Program-made: the position numbers and the translations under genes | The notes under the pieces: model-generated | The model's input: only the letters and a program-made list of their open reading frames with translations | What the model was told of the DNA's origin: nothing | The model's database searches: none | Part shown: positions 1-6,628 of the stretch, piece after piece | How positions within the stretch are numbered: the stretch's first letter is position 1 | Layout: each line of letters opens with the position of its first letter | Source: an uncultured bacterium | GTDB lineage: Bacteria > Bacillota_I > Bacilli_A > RF39 > UBA660 | Length of the DNA: 10,578 nt | Assembly (NCBI GenBank): GCA_905215145.1 | Contig: CAJMOW010000034.1 | Span: forward strand, 1 to 10,578 | Reading direction: 5' to 3'

Positions 1-1
1 A

Positions 2-370
2 GTTGGGGTAGATGGAACATATGATGTAAATATATGGTACTCATATGACAATGATAGCAAAACAACAGTTGTAAATAAAAAAGTAGATTATAATGATTTA
101 TTTAATGTAAAAGTAAAAGAAACTGCTGATTTAAGCGGAGATACAGATATAATAGTTAGAACATTAAAACAACCAACTTGTTCAAAAGTAGAAATAACTG
201 ATGATGGAATAACTTTTGATATAGAAAAAGAATTAGGAGTTGAAATAGTTGGAGAAACAAAAATGAAAATAGCAATAGAAGAAGATGAAGAACCATGGGA
301 AGAAATAGATGACGAATTAACAGAAGATATGGAAAAAGAAATAGATAAAGTAGATGAAAATTACATATAA
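2..370 (+). CDS. cotE: Outer spore coat morphogenetic protein CotE (C-terminal part, 5' end outside window)
   Basis: CotE coats the forespore surface in the mother cell and recruits the outer coat proteins. The reading frame is open from the window edge (second base) and gives 122 residues ending in TAA. It begins VGVDGTYDVNIWYSYDNDSK, matching the family's G.YDVNVWYSY..NTKT region. Further on come the family landmarks LKQPTCSKVEI and GVEIVGETKMKI, then an acidic tail rich in E and D (about residues 91-122), which CotE proteins also have. Bacillus CotE is about 180 residues, so roughly the first 60 are missing here. Identification rests on recalled family sequence, not a search, but several separate motifs agree in order. 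A strong hairpin terminator starts three bases after the stop, so this gene ends its transcript. Its promoter, expected to be mother-cell specific from the family's biology, lies outside the window. Confidence 0.88.
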   Translation, partial: VGVDGTYDVNIWYSYDNDSKTTVVNKKVDYNDLFNVKVKETADLSGDTDIIVRTLKQPTCSKVEITDDGITFDIEKELGVEIVGETKMKIAIEEDEEPWEEIDDELTEDMEKEIDKVDENYI

Positions 371-372
371 TT

Positions 373-410
373 AAGTGTCAACTAAAATATGTTGACACTT
401 TTACTTTTTT
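373..410 (+). terminator. Intrinsic terminator after cotE
   Basis: A perfect 10-bp inverted repeat, AAGTGTCAAC (373-382) and GTTGACACTT (391-400), has an 8-base loop and is followed by a T-rich run (TTACTTTTTT, 401-410). It sits directly after the cotE stop codon. Its right arm contains the TTGACA of the promoter that follows, so the two signals share DNA. Confidence 0.85.
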
Positions 411-420
411 ATGATAATAT
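392..420 (+). promoter_or_regulatory. Sigma-A-type promoter for rpsP, overlapping the cotE terminator
   Basis: TTGACA (392-397) matches the -35 consensus exactly. After 17 bases comes TAATAT (415-420), four of six matches to TATAAT; the alternative GATAAT at 413-418 matches five of six with a 15-base spacer. The predicted start near 427 would leave a leader of about 19 bases containing the rpsP ribosome binding site. The -35 box is made by the right arm of the preceding terminator stem. Confidence 0.6.
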
Positions 421-445
421 TAAACAAGTGAATGGAGGGAAAAAC

Positions 446-721
446 ATGGCAGTTAAATTAAGACTAAAAAGAATGGGATCTAAGAAAAAACCATTTTATC
501 GTATAGTAGCAGCTGATTCTAGAAGTCCAAGAGATGGTAGATTTATAGAAGTAGTTGGAACATATAATCCAATTATGGAACCAGCAGAAGTTAAAATAGA
601 TGAAGAATTAGCTAATAAATGGTTAGATAATGGTGCTCAACCAACTGATACAGTAAGAGATCTTCTAAAAAAACAAGGAATACTTGCAAAAAGACATAAT
701 AGTAAAAAAGAAAGTAAATAA
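446..721 (+). CDS. rpsP: 30S ribosomal protein S16
   Basis: S16 is a small-subunit protein that binds 16S rRNA and is needed for 30S assembly. The 91-residue product starts [20 protein letters not shown] and continues with [20 protein letters not shown], the highly conserved S16 N-terminal half. The end is basic ([11 protein letters not shown]). Length equals the usual bacterial 80-91 residues. The ATG at 446 is preceded by GGAGGG (434-439) at good spacing. The frame stays open upstream to an ATG at 389, but that extension has no family match and lies inside the terminator and promoter, so it is rejected. The stop codon overlaps the start of the KH-domain gene (TAATG), the usual rpsP-khpA coupling. 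In Bacillus the unit continues with ylqD, rimM, trmD and rplS; here it does not. Confidence 0.97.
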   Translation: MAVKLRLKRMGSKKKPFYRIVAADSRSPRDGRFIEVVGTYNPIMEPAEVKIDEELANKWLDNGAQPTDTVRDLLKKQGILAKRHNSKKESK

Positions 722-949
722 TGAAATTATCAGAATTAACAGAAGTATTAATTAGAAGTTTAGTAAAAGACCCTGATAGTGTTTGATGAAGAAGATTTTA
801 TAACTATAGAAGTATTAGTAAACGAAAGTGATATGGGTGCAGTTATTGGAAGAAAAGGAATAACAGCTCAATCAATAAGAACTATAGTACAAGCAGCAGC
901 TTATATAAATGGTGAAAAAAAAGTAAGAATTAATATAGATTCAATCTAA
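721..949 (+). pseudogene. khpA: KhpA/YlqC KH-domain RNA-binding protein, reading frame broken
   Basis: KhpA is a small KH-domain RNA-binding protein normally encoded directly after rpsP; it works with KhpB in RNA regulation and cell-envelope control. Here the ATG overlaps the rpsP stop and codes [20 protein letters not shown] followed by V, then meets two TGA codons in a row (784-789). The rest is intact in the next frame (from 782): FDEEDFITIEVLVNESDMG, then AVIGRKGITAQSIRTIVQAA, ending in INIDSI and TAA at 947-949. The GxxG loop of the KH fold (IGRKG) is present in this second part. Compared with recalled homologues, the join seems to lack about four residues, which fits an 11- or 14-base deletion in the first KH strand better than a one-base error. 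Alternatives are an assembly error or a programmed +1 shift at GTT-TGA. Reading TGA as tryptophan does not rescue it, because the KH core lies in the other frame. Confidence 0.8.
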
Positions 950-966
950 TATTAGTTCTTTTTTTC

Positions 967-995
967 TTGTAAAAATAATGTATTTATACTATAAT
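967..995 (+). promoter_or_regulatory. Sigma-A-type promoter for the cdsA operon
   Basis: TTGTAA (967-972) lies 17 bases before a perfect TATAAT (990-995). The predicted start is about 1002, just ahead of the GAGG ribosome binding site (1005-1008). It lies in the 66-base gap between the khpA remnant and cdsA, so the cdsA group need not rely on rpsP transcription. A T-run at 957-965 lies just upstream without a convincing hairpin. Confidence 0.65.
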
Positions 996-1015
996 TGTAA
1001 TAGTGAGGTAGATAT

Positions 1016-1816
1016 ATGAAAACAAGATTAATAAGTGCTTTAATAGCAATGTTAATATTTATTCCAATACTATTTATAGGTGGTACTTTATTTAACGTTG
1101 CAGTATATATAATATCAGTATTAGGACTTTATGAGTTTATTAAAATAAAAGAAGAAAAAAAAGAATTACCAAGTTTTATAAAATTTATTTCATATATACT
1201 TCTAAGTTTAATAATATTATTTAGTTCAAGCAAAGCAGTGTTAGAATTTTCAATAGATTATAGAATACTTAGCGGACTTTTTATAATGTATTTAATTCCA
1301 ACTATATTATATCATGATAGAAAAATATATAGTGTAAATGATGCATTTTATATGTTGGGTGGATTAATATTTATAGCAGCATCATTTTCTTTATTAATTT
1401 CTATTAGAGAAAAAAGTTTATTACTTCTTATATATTTATTTTTAATTTCTATAATGACAGATACATATGCTTATATTACAGGAATGTTAATAGGAAAACA
1501 TAAAATGATTTCAGAAATTTCCCCTAAAAAAACATGGGAGGGAATGATTGGTGGAACAGTAGTTGGTGTCTTTATAGCAACACTTTTCTATCATAATTTT
1601 ATAGATAATAGTCTACAACTTTACATTCTTATAATAATCACTTTATTTTTATCAATACTTGGACAATTTGGAGATCTAACTTTTTCAGCAATCAAAAGAT
1701 ATTTTAATAAAAAAGATTTTTCAAACATAATGCCAGGACATGGTGGAGTACTTGATAGATTTGATAGTATATTATTTATAATGTTAGGATTTATATTTTT
1801 TATATCAATCATTTAG
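1016..1816 (+). CDS. cdsA: Phosphatidate cytidylyltransferase (CDP-diglyceride synthase)
   Basis: CdsA makes CDP-diacylglycerol from phosphatidic acid and CTP at the cytoplasmic membrane, the branch point to phosphatidylglycerol and cardiolipin. The 266-residue protein is almost wholly hydrophobic, with about eight membrane segments. The family signature (S-x8-K-R-x4-K-D-x5-6-P-G-H-G-G-x2-D-R-x-D) lies at residues 224-251: SAIKRYFNKKD, then PGHGGVLDRFDS at 240-251. The acidic residues D247 and D250 are the expected metal-binding positions. Length is normal for the family. The ATG has GAGG eight to eleven bases upstream. The gene ends in TAG, 12 bases before rseP. In Bacillus the order is uppS-cdsA-dxr-rseP; here dxr is absent between the two and uppS is not upstream. 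Confidence 0.94.
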   Translation: MKTRLISALIAMLIFIPILFIGGTLFNVAVYIISVLGLYEFIKIKEEKKELPSFIKFISYILLSLIILFSSSKAVLEFSIDYRILSGLFIMYLIPTILYHDRKIYSVNDAFYMLGGLIFIAASFSLLISIREKSLLLLIYLFLISIMTDTYAYITGMLIGKHKMISEISPKKTWEGMIGGTVVGVFIATLFYHNFIDNSLQLYILIIITLFLSILGQFGDLTFSAIKRYFNKKDFSNIMPGHGGVLDRFDSILFIMLGFIFFISII

Positions 1817-1828
1817 AAAAGAGGAAAA

Positions 1829-2872
1829 ATGATGACAATAATATATTTTATTCTTATACTTGGTGGAATAGTTTTTTTTCATGAATTAGGCCACTTCTTG
1901 TTTGCTAAAAAAGCAGGAGTATATATCTATGAATTTTCAATTGGAATGGGTCCACAATTATTTAAATGGAAAAGTAAAAAAGATGAAACAATGTACTCAA
2001 TAAGACTTTTACCAATTGGTGGATTTGTTCAAATGGCTGGTGAAGAAATAGATCCAGATGAGAATATTCCAAAAGAAAAAAGAATGCAATCAAAAACTTG
2101 GTTACAAAGATTTTCGATAATGATAGCTGGTATATTTTTTAATTTTGTACTTGCTATAGTACTTTTATTTGTAGTAGGTTTAATAAATGGTACCCCACAA
2201 AAAGAAACATATATAGGCGTAATAGATAAAAATAGTTCAGCATATAATGCAGGATTAAGAGAAAACTTTGAAATATTACAGGTAAACGGTAAAAAAGCAT
2301 CAACAAAAGATATACTTAGTTTAGAGTTAATTGCAAACGTAAAAAAAGAAGTGGAAATAAAATATAAAGATGAAAATGGAAATGTAGAAATTGCTAAATT
2401 TAAAGCAGATACAGTAGATGAAAATGGAACAACAAACTATAAATATGGATTTTCATTAATCAATCAAAAACAAAGAGGATTTTTTTCATCAATTAAATAT
2501 GCATTTACTAAAACAATTGAATTAATAGAATACATGTTCTTTGTTATATGGTATTTAATAACAGGAAAGATAAGTTTAACAAATTTATCAGGACCTATAG
2601 GTATATTTACAATGGTAGGAGAAACTGCAAAAGAAGGCTTAATTAATTTAGTTTATCTAATGGCAATAATAAGCGTTAATGTAGGTTTTATTAACTTTTT
2701 ACCCCTTCCAGCATTCGATGGAGGAAGAATTTTATTTTTAATAATAGAAAAAATAAAAGGTAGTCCTGTAAATCCTAAAATAGAAAATATAATTCATACA
2801 GTAGGACTTGGACTTTTAATGTTGTTAATGGTATTTATAACATATAATGATATATTAAGAATTTTTAGATAG
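1829..2872 (+). CDS. rseP: RIP metalloprotease RseP (site-2 protease family, RasP)
   Basis: This is a zinc metalloprotease that cuts proteins within the membrane, such as anti-sigma factors and leftover signal peptides. The first membrane segment carries HELGH at residues 18-22 (zinc ligands H18 and H22, catalytic E19). A PDZ-like domain occupies roughly residues 120-190 (GVIDKNSSAYNAGL followed by LQVNGK). The second active-site motif, NFLPLPAFDGG (N289 to D297), gives the third zinc ligand. Length of 347 is usual for Gram-positive members. Two ATGs stand in tandem (1829 and 1832); GAGG at 1821-1824 is only four bases before the first and seven before the second, so the second may be the real start. 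It sits between cdsA (12-base gap) and a small unknown gene (9-base gap), so it is probably co-transcribed. Confidence 0.95.
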   Translation: MMTIIYFILILGGIVFFHELGHFLFAKKAGVYIYEFSIGMGPQLFKWKSKKDETMYSIRLLPIGGFVQMAGEEIDPDENIPKEKRMQSKTWLQRFSIMIAGIFFNFVLAIVLLFVVGLINGTPQKETYIGVIDKNSSAYNAGLRENFEILQVNGKKASTKDILSLELIANVKKEVEIKYKDENGNVEIAKFKADTVDENGTTNYKYGFSLINQKQRGFFSSIKYAFTKTIELIEYMFFVIWYLITGKISLTNLSGPIGIFTMVGETAKEGLINLVYLMAIISVNVGFINFLPLPAFDGGRILFLIIEKIKGSPVNPKIENIIHTVGLGLLMLLMVFITYNDILRIFR

Positions 2873-2881
2873 GAGAAGTAT

Positions 2882-3205
2882 ATGAAAACAACACAGTTTA
2901 AAATAGAGGTAGATAACGAAAAAAAATATATAATTCTAAAAGAAATTCAAAATTACTATAGTGATTTTGTAAACAATCCAATGGCTAGAAAAGAAGAAGT
3001 ATTTACAATAGATGAAATAGTCTCAGAAATATTTTCAGAAGAGAGAAATGGTTTTAATTGCTTTGTAACAGAATACTTTTCAGATGGAAAAGAAATAGAT
3101 TACGATTCTTTAAAAAAAGCTTATGATTTATTTTGTTTAGAAAGAACAAGTATAATAGATACATCAAGATGGATTGGAGAAGAAGGTAAGAAAAGGAGTA
3201 GATAA
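2882..3205 (+). CDS. Hypothetical protein, 107 residues, upstream of the ABC exporter
   Basis: I do not recognise this family. The product is a soluble, charged protein with no signal peptide, no membrane segment and few cysteines (C61 and C85). It begins MKTTQFKIEVDNEKKYIILK and looks mixed alpha/beta. Its end is basic (GEEGKKRSR). Reality as a gene is supported by an AGGAGA ribosome binding site, the nine-base gap after rseP, codon use like the neighbours, and the stop lying one base before the GTG start of the ABC ATPase. Its last codons contain the ATPase's ribosome binding site (AGGAG, 3194-3198), so translation of the two is probably coupled. It could be an accessory factor of the transporter or simply a passenger of the operon; nothing in the sequence decides. 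Confidence 0.75.
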   Translation: MKTTQFKIEVDNEKKYIILKEIQNYYSDFVNNPMARKEEVFTIDEIVSEIFSEERNGFNCFVTEYFSDGKEIDYDSLKKAYDLFCLERTSIIDTSRWIGEEGKKRSR

Positions 3206-3206
3206 T

Positions 3207-4103
3207 GTGTTAAAACTAGAAAATGTAACTAAATACTATGATGATTTTCTTGCAGTAGATAACTTATCCTTTGATGTAAAAGAAGGAGAAATATTTGGTT
3301 TGTTAGGTGTAAATGGAGCTGGAAAAACAACAACATTCAGAATGATTTTAAACTTAATAGAACCAACCAGTGGAAACATAACATTAGATGGTAAAAAAAT
3401 AGATTACTCAGTTACAGATAAAATAGGATTTTTAACAGAAGAAAGAAGTTTATTGACTAAATTGACTGTAAAAGAACAATGTTTATATTATGGAACATTA
3501 AAAGGAATGGAAAAAGAAGATATATTAAAAAAAATGAAAACATTACTTGAAAAGTTTGGAGTCCCAGAATATGAAAACAAAAAAATCAAAGAATTATCAA
3601 AAGGTAATCAACAAAAAATACAATTCATAACAGCTATTATAAATGAACCCAAATTACTTATATTAGATGAACCATTTTCTGGATTAGATCCATTTAATGT
3701 TGAATTATTTAAAAATGAAATTGTAGAAATGTCTAAAAAAGGAAGTATTATTATATTTTCATCACATAGAATGGAACATGTAGAATTATTTTGTAAAAAA
3801 ATAGTAATACTTTTAAAAGGAAAAAATGTATTATCCGGTAATATAAAAGATATTAAGAAAAAATATAGAAAGAAAAATGTTTTTGTAAAAGGCAATGTTA
3901 CAAAAGAAGAATTAGAAAAAATAAAAGGCGTTAATGAAATAATAGAACACTCAGATGAACTTGAATTAAAAATAGAAAATGAGGAAGTTGCTCAATTAAT
4001 ATTTAAAAAAATAAAAGATAAAGAAATTACTAAATTTGTATTAGAAGAACCATCATTAAATGAAATATTTGTTGCTAAAGTAGGTGAATCATATGAAAAG
4101 TAA
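3207..4103 (+). CDS. ABC transporter ATP-binding protein (YhaQ/NatA type)
   Basis: This is the ATPase of a two-gene exporter. With a GTG start at 3207 the protein has 298 residues and begins MLKLENVTKYYDDFLAVDNL, the normal first strand of an ABC domain. Walker A is GVNGAGKT (34-41), the signature is LSKGNQQK (130-137), Walker B is LLILDEP (150-156), the D-loop is SGLD (158-161) and the switch histidine is H187 in SSH. Where a Q-loop glutamine is usual, the sequence reads FLTEERSLL (75-83), as in the YhaQ/NatA-like group (YLPEERGL). The C-terminal third is the accessory region seen in exporters of this type. GTG is preferred because AGGAG (3194-3198) lies eight bases before it; an in-frame ATG at 3174 would overlap the upstream gene and add nine odd residues to the conserved start. 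The end overlaps the permease by 11 bases. The substrate is unknown; sodium, peptides or lipids have been proposed for relatives. Confidence 0.92.
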   Translation: MLKLENVTKYYDDFLAVDNLSFDVKEGEIFGLLGVNGAGKTTTFRMILNLIEPTSGNITLDGKKIDYSVTDKIGFLTEERSLLTKLTVKEQCLYYGTLKGMEKEDILKKMKTLLEKFGVPEYENKKIKELSKGNQQKIQFITAIINEPKLLILDEPFSGLDPFNVELFKNEIVEMSKKGSIIIFSSHRMEHVELFCKKIVILLKGKNVLSGNIKDIKKKYRKKNVFVKGNVTKEELEKIKGVNEIIEHSDELELKIENEEVAQLIFKKIKDKEITKFVLEEPSLNEIFVAKVGESYEK

Positions 4104-5412
4104 GCTTGGATATTTAACAGGAGTTAGTTTAAAAAGAAAAATTAAAACAAAATGGTTTCTACTAGCAAATATTTTAATAGCAATCGTTGTAATTGGTCTT
4201 GCAAATATTGACAGTATAATATCACTGTTTGGTGGAGACTTTACAGAAAAAACTAAAGTATATGTTTTAGATAATGCAAATTCATATGAAATATTAAAAA
4301 CACAAATATCCCAAGCAGAAACATCTCTTGGTGAAAATTCAACATATGAACTTGTCCTATCAGATGAATCAATAGATAATTTAAAAGAAAAATTAGACAA
4401 AGAAGAAAAAGAAAAAAACAATATAATATTAAAAATAGATTCATCAGAACAAAATACAATTGATGTAACTATGATAACAAAAGAATATATGGATTTAATA
4501 GATAGTCAAGTAATTACAAATGCAATTAATAATACAAAAGTAGCACTTGCTATTAAAAATTCCTCCATATCAGAAGAAGAACTTAATAATATATATAAAA
4601 CAATAGAAATTAATAGACAATGGTTAGATGAAAAGAAAAATAGTACAGATGAAAATATGTCTATAATAATGACTACTGTATTCCCAATAGTTATTTTGCC
4701 ATTCTTCTTATTAACAATATTCTTAGTACAAATGATTGGTGCTGAGGTAAATGATGAAAAAACAACAAGAGGCATGGAAATTATAATATCAAATGTTTCA
4801 CCAACAACACATTTCTTTTCAAAAGTTATAGCTGGAAATTTATTTGTTTTAATTCAAGGTTCATTATTATTAATATATGGAGCACTTGCACTTTTTATAA
4901 GAAATAAGATTGGTGGTTCAAGTATAACAAGTGGAATAGGTAATGAAGTAACAAATATAATAACAAATTTGATAGGTTCAAATGTTATTTCAAAATTAAT
5001 ATATATTATTCCATTAATACTTGTACTTATGCTTATAACATTTGTAGCGTATTCTCTATTAGCCGGAATATTAGCTTCAATGACAACCAATATAGAAGAT
5101 TTTCAACAATTGCAAACTCCTATAATAATAATTTCATTAGTAGGATACTACCTTGCAATGATGTCTGGAGTATTTGAAGGAGCATTATTTATAAAAGTTT
5201 TATCTTTTGTTCCACTTATATCTGCAATTCTTTCACCATCATTATTAATGTTAGGCCAAATAGGAATAATAGAAGTGATTATATCAATTTTACTAACTCT
5301 TGGTTTTATATTTTTACTAATAAAATATGGTTTAAAAATATATAAAGTTGGAATATTAAATTATTCCTCAAAGAATTTATGGAAAAAAATGTTTAAAGCA
5401 ATCAAAAATTAG
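4093..5412 (+). CDS. ABC-2 type exporter permease (YhaP/NatB type)
   Basis: This is the membrane partner of the preceding ATPase. From ATG 4093 the protein has 439 residues: a basic N-terminus, one membrane helix at about 22-40, a large hydrophilic external domain at about 45-195, then five hydrophobic segments up to the basic C-terminus (KKMFKAIKN). That is the NatB/YhaP topology. Cytoplasmic residues EVNDEKTTRGMEIIISNVSP (218-237) after the second helix match the coupling region typical of ABC-2 permeases (E..R....L..SP, followed by a short K-V-I stretch). An in-frame GTG lies at 4084, but AGGTGA (4082-4087) is placed to serve the ATG at 4093. The gene overlaps the ATPase end by 11 bases, so translation is coupled, and it ends with TAG 15 bases before the next gene. 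The fused-domain alternative is excluded by the separate stop. The substrate cannot be inferred. Confidence 0.88.
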   Translation: MKSKLGYLTGVSLKRKIKTKWFLLANILIAIVVIGLANIDSIISLFGGDFTEKTKVYVLDNANSYEILKTQISQAETSLGENSTYELVLSDESIDNLKEKLDKEEKEKNNIILKIDSSEQNTIDVTMITKEYMDLIDSQVITNAINNTKVALAIKNSSISEEELNNIYKTIEINRQWLDEKKNSTDENMSIIMTTVFPIVILPFFLLTIFLVQMIGAEVNDEKTTRGMEIIISNVSPTTHFFSKVIAGNLFVLIQGSLLLIYGALALFIRNKIGGSSITSGIGNEVTNIITNLIGSNVISKLIYIIPLILVLMLITFVAYSLLAGILASMTTNIEDFQQLQTPIIIISLVGYYLAMMSGVFEGALFIKVLSFVPLISAILSPSLLMLGQIGIIEVIISILLTLGFIFLLIKYGLKIYKVGILNYSSKNLWKKMFKAIKN

Positions 5413-5427
5413 AGTAGGTGATAAATT

Positions 5428-6162
5428 ATGTTTGAACTTGATGATTTATATGTAGCAGATTTATTTATACATGATGATAATTATAATAATGATATGATAA
5501 ATGTAGGTTTCTATGAAAAAGATAAAAGAAAAAAATCTTACAAACATTTATTTTCATTATTTAAAAAAGTTGGAAACTCATATATATGTCTAGAAAATGG
5601 AAATAGTTATACAGAGTGTGGTTATAGTTATGTGAAGGATATAACACCATTTAAATATTTTATTTCGTTTAAAGATTATAGCATCATAAAATATGGAGAT
5701 ATAAATGATATCTTAAATTTATTTAAATTAATCTTTAGTTCAAATGAAGTACCTATGTTAGATCCAAGCACTATGCATTTTAAACTATATGATGCGTACT
5801 TTTGTAACGTAATTACTACAAAAATAACAGTAATAGATAAATTTGTTAATTATAATACTGCATCAACACAAATAAATAAAAGGTCATACTGTTATGCGAA
5901 TACATTAAGCCAATTAGATGATAATGCATTGCTATCTCGTTCATACAAAATTGATTCATATTACATCGTGCCATGTGTTAAATTAAAAACAGGTCTATTA
6001 AATATATATAATAATGCTTTTTATCCTACAACTTTAAAAACATATTACACACCAAGTATAATATGTTCGTTTGATAAGTTTAATTTTTCAAATAGACGAA
6101 ATGACTTAAATGAAATTAATGAATTATATAAAAAAAACTATTTGAAAGTTTTGAAAAAATAA
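5428..6162 (+). CDS. Hypothetical protein, 244 residues, last gene of the cdsA-ABC operon
   Basis: I do not recognise this protein. It starts MFELDDLYVADLFIHDDNYN and is rich in tyrosine, asparagine, aspartate and lysine, with scattered cysteines (for example ICLENG, TECGY, YFCNV, VPCVK, IICSF). There is no signal peptide or clear membrane helix, so it is probably cytoplasmic. AGGTGA (5416-5421) lies six bases before the ATG, and the gap to the permease is 15 bases, so it is likely co-transcribed; a strong terminator follows 22 bases after the stop. Codon use is slightly unlike the neighbours: it has several CpG-containing codons (TCG, GCG, CGT, CGA, ATC-GTG) that the flanking genes almost avoid, which could mean a more recent arrival or looser selection. 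It could be a partner of the transporter or an unrelated lineage-specific protein. Confidence 0.75.
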   Translation: MFELDDLYVADLFIHDDNYNNDMINVGFYEKDKRKKSYKHLFSLFKKVGNSYICLENGNSYTECGYSYVKDITPFKYFISFKDYSIIKYGDINDILNLFKLIFSSNEVPMLDPSTMHFKLYDAYFCNVITTKITVIDKFVNYNTASTQINKRSYCYANTLSQLDDNALLSRSYKIDSYYIVPCVKLKTGLLNIYNNAFYPTTLKTYYTPSIICSFDKFNFSNRRNDLNEINELYKKNYLKVLKK

Positions 6163-6184
6163 ATAATGTAAATTTGATATGAAT

Positions 6185-6216
6185 CTCGTTTCTTGAACAT
6201 AAGAAGCGAGTTTTTT
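6185..6216 (+). terminator. Intrinsic terminator closing the cdsA-to-ABC operon
   Basis: CTCGTTTCTT (6185-6194) pairs with AAGAAGCGAG (6201-6210), a 10-bp stem with one G-T pair, a six-base loop and then TTTTTT (6211-6216). It lies 22 bases after the stop of the 244-residue gene and separates this unit from the metal-resistance operon. Confidence 0.9.
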
Positions 6217-6219
6217 ATA

Positions 6220-6247
6220 TTGTAAAACTAACTTATGTTTATATAAT
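6220..6247 (+). promoter_or_regulatory. Possible upstream promoter of the metal-resistance operon
   Basis: TTGTAA (6220-6225) lies 16 bases before TATAAT (6242-6247), between the terminator and the main promoter. The -35 box is the same as that proposed for cdsA. In DNA this AT-rich such a match can arise by chance, and the consensus promoter 47 bases downstream is the stronger candidate. Confidence 0.3.
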
Positions 6248-6266
6248 GATGGAAATAATTTTTTTC

Positions 6267-6295
6267 TTGACATAAAAATCATAAAAACATATAAT
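6267..6295 (+). promoter_or_regulatory. Consensus sigma-A promoter of the metal-resistance operon
   Basis: TTGACA (6267-6272), a 17-base spacer and TATAAT (6290-6295) form a full consensus promoter. The predicted start is about 6302, inside the operator palindrome. A perfect promoter tightly covered by a repressor site is the usual design of SmtB/CzrA-type metal-induced operons: off when the repressor is bound, strong when metal releases it. Confidence 0.85.
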
Positions 6296-6300
6296 ATTAA

Positions 6301-6322
6301 TATATGAACAACTATTCATATA
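6301..6322. promoter_or_regulatory. ArsR/SmtB-family operator palindrome
   Basis: TATATGAA (6301-6308) and TTCATATA (6315-6322) are perfect 8-base inverted arms around CAACTA. The core TGAACA-N2-TATTCA matches the 12-2-12 operator known for SmtB, CzrA and relatives (TGAAyA-N2-TrTTCA). It begins five bases after the -10 box and covers the predicted start site and early leader, so bound repressor would block RNA polymerase. The nearest gene encodes just such a repressor, which points to autoregulation. Confidence 0.85.
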
Positions 6323-6334
6323 ATGGAGGTTAAT

Positions 6335-6628
6335 ATGAAGTTACTTGATGAAGATAAAATAATAGATTTGGCTGAATTATATAAAATATTTGGTGATTCA
6401 ACTAGAATAAAAATAATAAATATTCTTATAGATAATGAACTATGTGTAAATCAAATATCAGAAAAAACAAATGTAAGTCAGTCAGCAATTTCTCATCAAT
6501 TAAGAATTTTAAAAAGTTCAAAATTGGTTAAATATAGAAAAGAAGGGAACTCAATTTTTTATTCACTAGCTGATGATCATGTAGAAAAAATATTTAAGAT
6601 AGGATGTGAACATGTAAATGAGATATAA
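6335..6628 (+). CDS. ArsR/SmtB-family metal-sensing repressor, zinc (alpha5) type
   Basis: This is a winged-helix repressor, expected to leave its operator when it binds zinc or a similar ion. The protein has 97 residues. The DNA-recognition helix is SQSAISHQLRILKSSKLV (48-65), and the wing is YRKEGNSIFYSL (67-78). The last helix carries D80-x-H82-x10-H93-x2-E96, the same D/H/H/E set that forms the alpha5 Zn site of SmtB (D/H/H/H in CzrA). The alpha3 cysteine pair of CadC/ArsR (ELCVCD) is not complete: ELCVNQ has one cysteine (C37). A zinc-type sensor is therefore more likely than an arsenic or cadmium/lead one. ATG 6335 is chosen because GGAGG (6325-6329) precedes it; the in-frame ATG at 6323 overlaps that site. 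The 3' end overlaps the ATPase gene by 11 bases, and the operator just upstream suggests autoregulation. Confidence 0.92.
   Translation: MKLLDEDKIIDLAELYKIFGDSTRIKIINILIDNELCVNQISEKTNVSQSAISHQLRILKSSKLVKYRKEGNSIFYSLADDHVEKIFKIGCEHVNEI

Noticed and set aside
389..445. Upstream extension of rpsP from ATG 389
   Set aside because: It falls in the cotE terminator and rpsP promoter, lacks an SD, and S16 proteins start at the MAVK methionine.
784..789. TGA read as tryptophan, making khpA whole
   Set aside because: Reading through in that frame gives no KH domain; the conserved core lies in another frame, and all tryptophans in the window are TGG.
945..965. CTAATATTAG followed by a T-run as terminator of the rpsP unit
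   Set aside because: The palindrome has no loop, would close poorly and has just two G-C pairs; not enough to call a terminator.
3174..3206. Upstream ATG start for the ABC ATPase
   Set aside because: It would overlap the preceding gene by 32 bases and has no SD; the GTG at 3207 has AGGAG at correct spacing and starts at the conserved first strand.
4089..5090. Several minus-strand open frames within the ABC permease gene
   Set aside because: All lie opposite a gene with intact family features and none has its own start signals.
6163..6334. Riboswitch or small RNA in the longest intergenic gap
   Set aside because: The 172 bases are accounted for by a terminator, promoter boxes and the operator; no conserved riboswitch core was seen.
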